The notes under the pieces were generated by a model. That model saw only the letters and a program-made list of their open reading frames with translations, did not search any database and was not told where the DNA came from. The position numbers were made by a program, and so were the translations under genes. From Geosiphon pyriformis (lineage: Eukaryota; Glomeromycota; Glomeromycetes; Archaeosporales; Geosiphonaceae): 64,000 nt of DNA. How positions within the stretch are numbered: position 1 is the first letter of the stretch; each line of letters starts with the position of its first letter. This document shows positions 61,818-64,000 of the stretch, one piece after another. The DNA lies in NCBI GenBank assembly GCA_016748015.1, contig JAAOMT010000706.1, positions 390,219 to 454,218 on the forward strand. The letters are read 5' to 3'.

Positions 61818-62509
61818 NNNNNNNNNNNNNNNNNNNNNNNNNNNNNNNNNNNNNNNNNNNNNNNNNNNNNNNNNNNNNNNNNNNNNNNNNNNNNNNNNNN
61901 NNNNNNNNNNNNNNNNNNNNNNNNNNNNNNNNNNNNNNNNNNNNNNNNNNNNNNNNNNNNNNNNNNNNNNNNNNNNNNNNNNNNNNNNNNNNNNNNNNNN
62001 NNNNNNNNNNNNNNNNNNNNNNNNNNNNNNNNNNNNNNNNNNNNNNNNNNNNNNNNNNNNNNNNNNNNNNNNNNNNNNNNNNNNNNNNNNNNNNNNNNNN
62101 NNNNNNNNNNNNNNNNNNNNNNNNNNNNNNNNNNNNNNNNNNNNNNNNNNNNNNNNNNNNNNNNNNNNNNNNNNNNNNNNNNNNNNNNNNNNNNNNNNNN
62201 NNNNNNNNNNNNNNNNNNNNNNNNNNNNNNNNNNNNNNNNNNNNNNNNNNNNNNNNNNNNNNNNNNNNNNNNNNNNNNNNNNNNNNNNNNNNNNNNNNNN
62301 NNNNNNNNNNNNNNNNNNNNNNNNNNNNNNNNNNNNNNNNNNNNNNNNNNNNNNNNNNNNNNNNNNNNNNNNNNNNNNNNNNNNNNNNNNNNNNNNNNNN
62401 NNNNNNNNNNNNNNNNNNNNNNNNNNNNNNNNNNNNNNNNNNNNNNNNNNNNNNNNNNNNNNNNNNNNNNNNNNNNNNNNNNNNNNNNNNNNNNNNNNNN
62501 NNNNNNNNN
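61818..62509. other. Assembly gap (692 N)
   Basis: Run of N flanked by poly-T on the left and poly-A on the right. Confidence 0.99.
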
Positions 62510-62510
62510 C

Positions 62511-62541
<31 letters not shown>

Positions 62542-63550
62542 GAAAAAAAAAAGAAAAAAAGTACTTTAATGGGTAAGAGGTTAAAACTGCTAAATATTGA
62601 AATAGATGTGAAAAATAAAAGGTTATTAAAAATGGAATTAATTGATTTTCAAACTTGAGAAACATGTAGAAGAATTAAGTTTTTTAACTGGATTTAAAAA
62701 TTTTCAATATTCAAGTTTCACTAATTATATATTTTCAATTTCACCAATAAAATCAATAGTTAAAAATATTTTTATAAAGGTTATCATCTTTTAAATCTTG
62801 AATTATATTTTTAATTTTTCAGTTTTATTTTGACAAAGATATTTGATATTATCTTGTCACTATTTCATGAAAAACCATTGGAAATTTGTAATTTCTCTGA
62901 TCTTTGTCACTATTCATGAAAAACCATTGGAAATCTATCACAACATTAAAAAACATTGAATCTGAGCTTTTTTCCATATTTACATTTTTCTAAATGTTTA
63001 GCAATCGGGACAAACTTACTCGTATCCATATCTCGTTTCAAGGGTGTAAATTTCAAAGTTACCTTATAAATTATTTATCGTTATCAGTTATTATAATTAA
63101 AGTTTGTGGTTGTTTATCACACTCACTAAGCTTTTCGAATTTACCATTTTCGGAAAATTGTTTCTAAATATCCCCGATGCTGGCTAGTAAAACTTGATAT
63201 CAGATATTATTGTCACCGGAATTTTTTTTTTTGAAATGAGGATATTTAAAATTGTTCAAATAGAAAAAATTCAGAAGTCTGCCGATAATGGTAATAATCA
63301 TTTTTCCTAATTAGGATTCAGTGATGGAGCTTTGAGACTCCGTCAACAACACGCACATTAAATTAAGATTTTTTTTTTCATTCAATAAAAAATTTGTAAT
63401 AAATTTAACCGCTTTTATGCGGACACATTTTTGAAAGTTCACTAAAAGTCACACCAAATTTACACATTAAAGATTAAAGATAACTAGGCTAAAGGTAAAA
63501 TTTAAAAGGTAAAAACAAAATGTAAATAGTAAAGTGAAAATTTTAAAGTT
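62510..63550. other. AT-rich spacer after the gap
   Basis: Begins with a poly-A tract. No supported ORF. Holds one 33-bp direct repeat listed separately. Confidence 0.5.
62853..62934. repeat. Direct repeat of 33 bp
   Basis: CTTGTCACTATTTCATGAAAAACC... (62853-62885) recurs at 62902-62934 with a one-base indel and one substitution, 49 bases apart. Confidence 0.85.
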
Positions 63551-63665
63551 TTTTCGTTTGTTCGTTTGTTCTTTCGTTCGTTTGTTCGTTCGTTTGTTCG
63601 TTCGTTCGTTCGTTCGTTCGTTCGTTCGTTCGTTCGTTCGTTCGTTCGTTCGTTCGTTCATTCAT
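63551..63665. repeat. (TTCG/TTTG)n tetranucleotide microsatellite
   Basis: About 115 bases; mixed TTCG and TTTG at left, then pure TTCG for about 15 units, ending in TTCA. Unusually rich in CpG for this sequence. Confidence 0.95.
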
Positions 63666-64000
63666 TCCTTAGTTAGGATTATTTAATCTGTCAGTATTAT
63701 TCGGCAGAATTTCCTTTTGATTCTCTGTGCATGAATTGATCTGGGATCGATAAAGAGGTTTGACGAGATTTCATGTTTTTGGATGTACAATCCTGGGAGG
63801 GGAAATGATTTGTCAAACTTATTGGACTTTGACCGCAATACAGGTATATGTCAAAGGTATCTGGGAGAACGAGGGAATTCTGGCGAGAATCTTTATACCA
63901 AAAAGTTTCAAATATTGGTTATTTCTCATTTTTTGGGCACGAAAAATTTGCAAAAAATCTTTTTAAAAATAGAACTTACCGGTACATGATAGTTTACTAT
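63666..64000. other. Right edge, no gene assigned
   Basis: Two overlapping open frames on the plus strand (63760-63966 and 63783-63989) cannot be told from chance. The higher G+C suggests an exon of a gene outside the window is possible. Confidence 0.3.

Noticed and set aside
61762-62658. Long plus-strand frame across the large gap
   Set aside because: Almost all unknown bases flanked by homopolymers.
63467-63661. Minus-strand ORF made of repeated NERT units
   Set aside because: Translation of the TTCG microsatellite; no other support.

Overview
The window looks like nuclear DNA of an early-diverging fungus, most probably an arbuscular mycorrhizal fungus (Glomeromycotina). Three things point there. 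The base composition is very AT-rich. Genes carry many short introns of about 60-110 bp with GTAAGT/GTATGT-type donors. The mobile-element load includes Ty3/Gypsy, a LINE-type ORF1 and pogo/Tc1 DNA transposons of the kinds I associate with Rhizophagus and its relatives. The lineage call is an inference; no rRNA or other marker gene is present.

Layout. (1) 1-8.2 kb is a transposon graveyard. A head-to-tail array of one Ty3/Gypsy family shares LTRs (integrase-ORF3, LTR, leader-deleted gag-integrase-ORF3, LTR, leader-gag start) and abuts an antisense remnant of a LINE-like ORF1. (2) 8.8-36 kb is a compact gene island: an unrecognised acidic nuclear-type protein (-), a TMEM234-like membrane protein (+), an unrecognised ~1,070-aa protein with at least 16 exons (+), a single-pass membrane SH3 protein (+), the cis-prenyltransferase subunit NUS1 (-), an alpha/beta hydrolase (+), tripeptidyl-peptidase II with 19 exons (+) and an RPEL-repeat protein (-). 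(3) 36.4-48.8 kb is an AT desert. It holds a pogo-type transposon nested in a Tc1/mariner-type element and, at its right edge, a hypermutated minus-strand copy of the same Gypsy family. (4) 48.9-51.3 kb is a decayed multi-exon gene that I think belongs to an AM-fungal expanded family. (5) 53-60.3 kb holds a small ORF, a BTB-BACK-SPRY gene and an F-box gene in AT-rich spacer. (6) 60.3-64 kb is spacer with microsatellites and a 692-N gap.

The main quality problem is at 21.5-26 kb. A 2,206-bp block appears twice with no difference I could see, on either side of a 20-N gap. The left copy has a complete SH3 gene and a truncated NUS1; the right copy has a truncated SH3 gene and a complete NUS1. That is what two overlapping contigs that were never merged would look like, so the second SH3 gene and the extra NUS1 exons are probably artefacts.

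The genes do not form one pathway. NUS1 (dolichol synthesis at the ER), TPP2 (cytosolic peptide trimming), the SH3 membrane protein (surface signalling), RPEL (actin binding) and BTB/F-box proteins (ubiquitin-ligase adaptors) are ordinary eukaryotic functions placed between AT-rich transposon blocks. The most novel items are the conserved extra ORF at the env position of the Gypsy family, the strongly directional C-to-T/G-to-A decay that seems to have made the AT deserts, and the palindromic left end of the pogo element.
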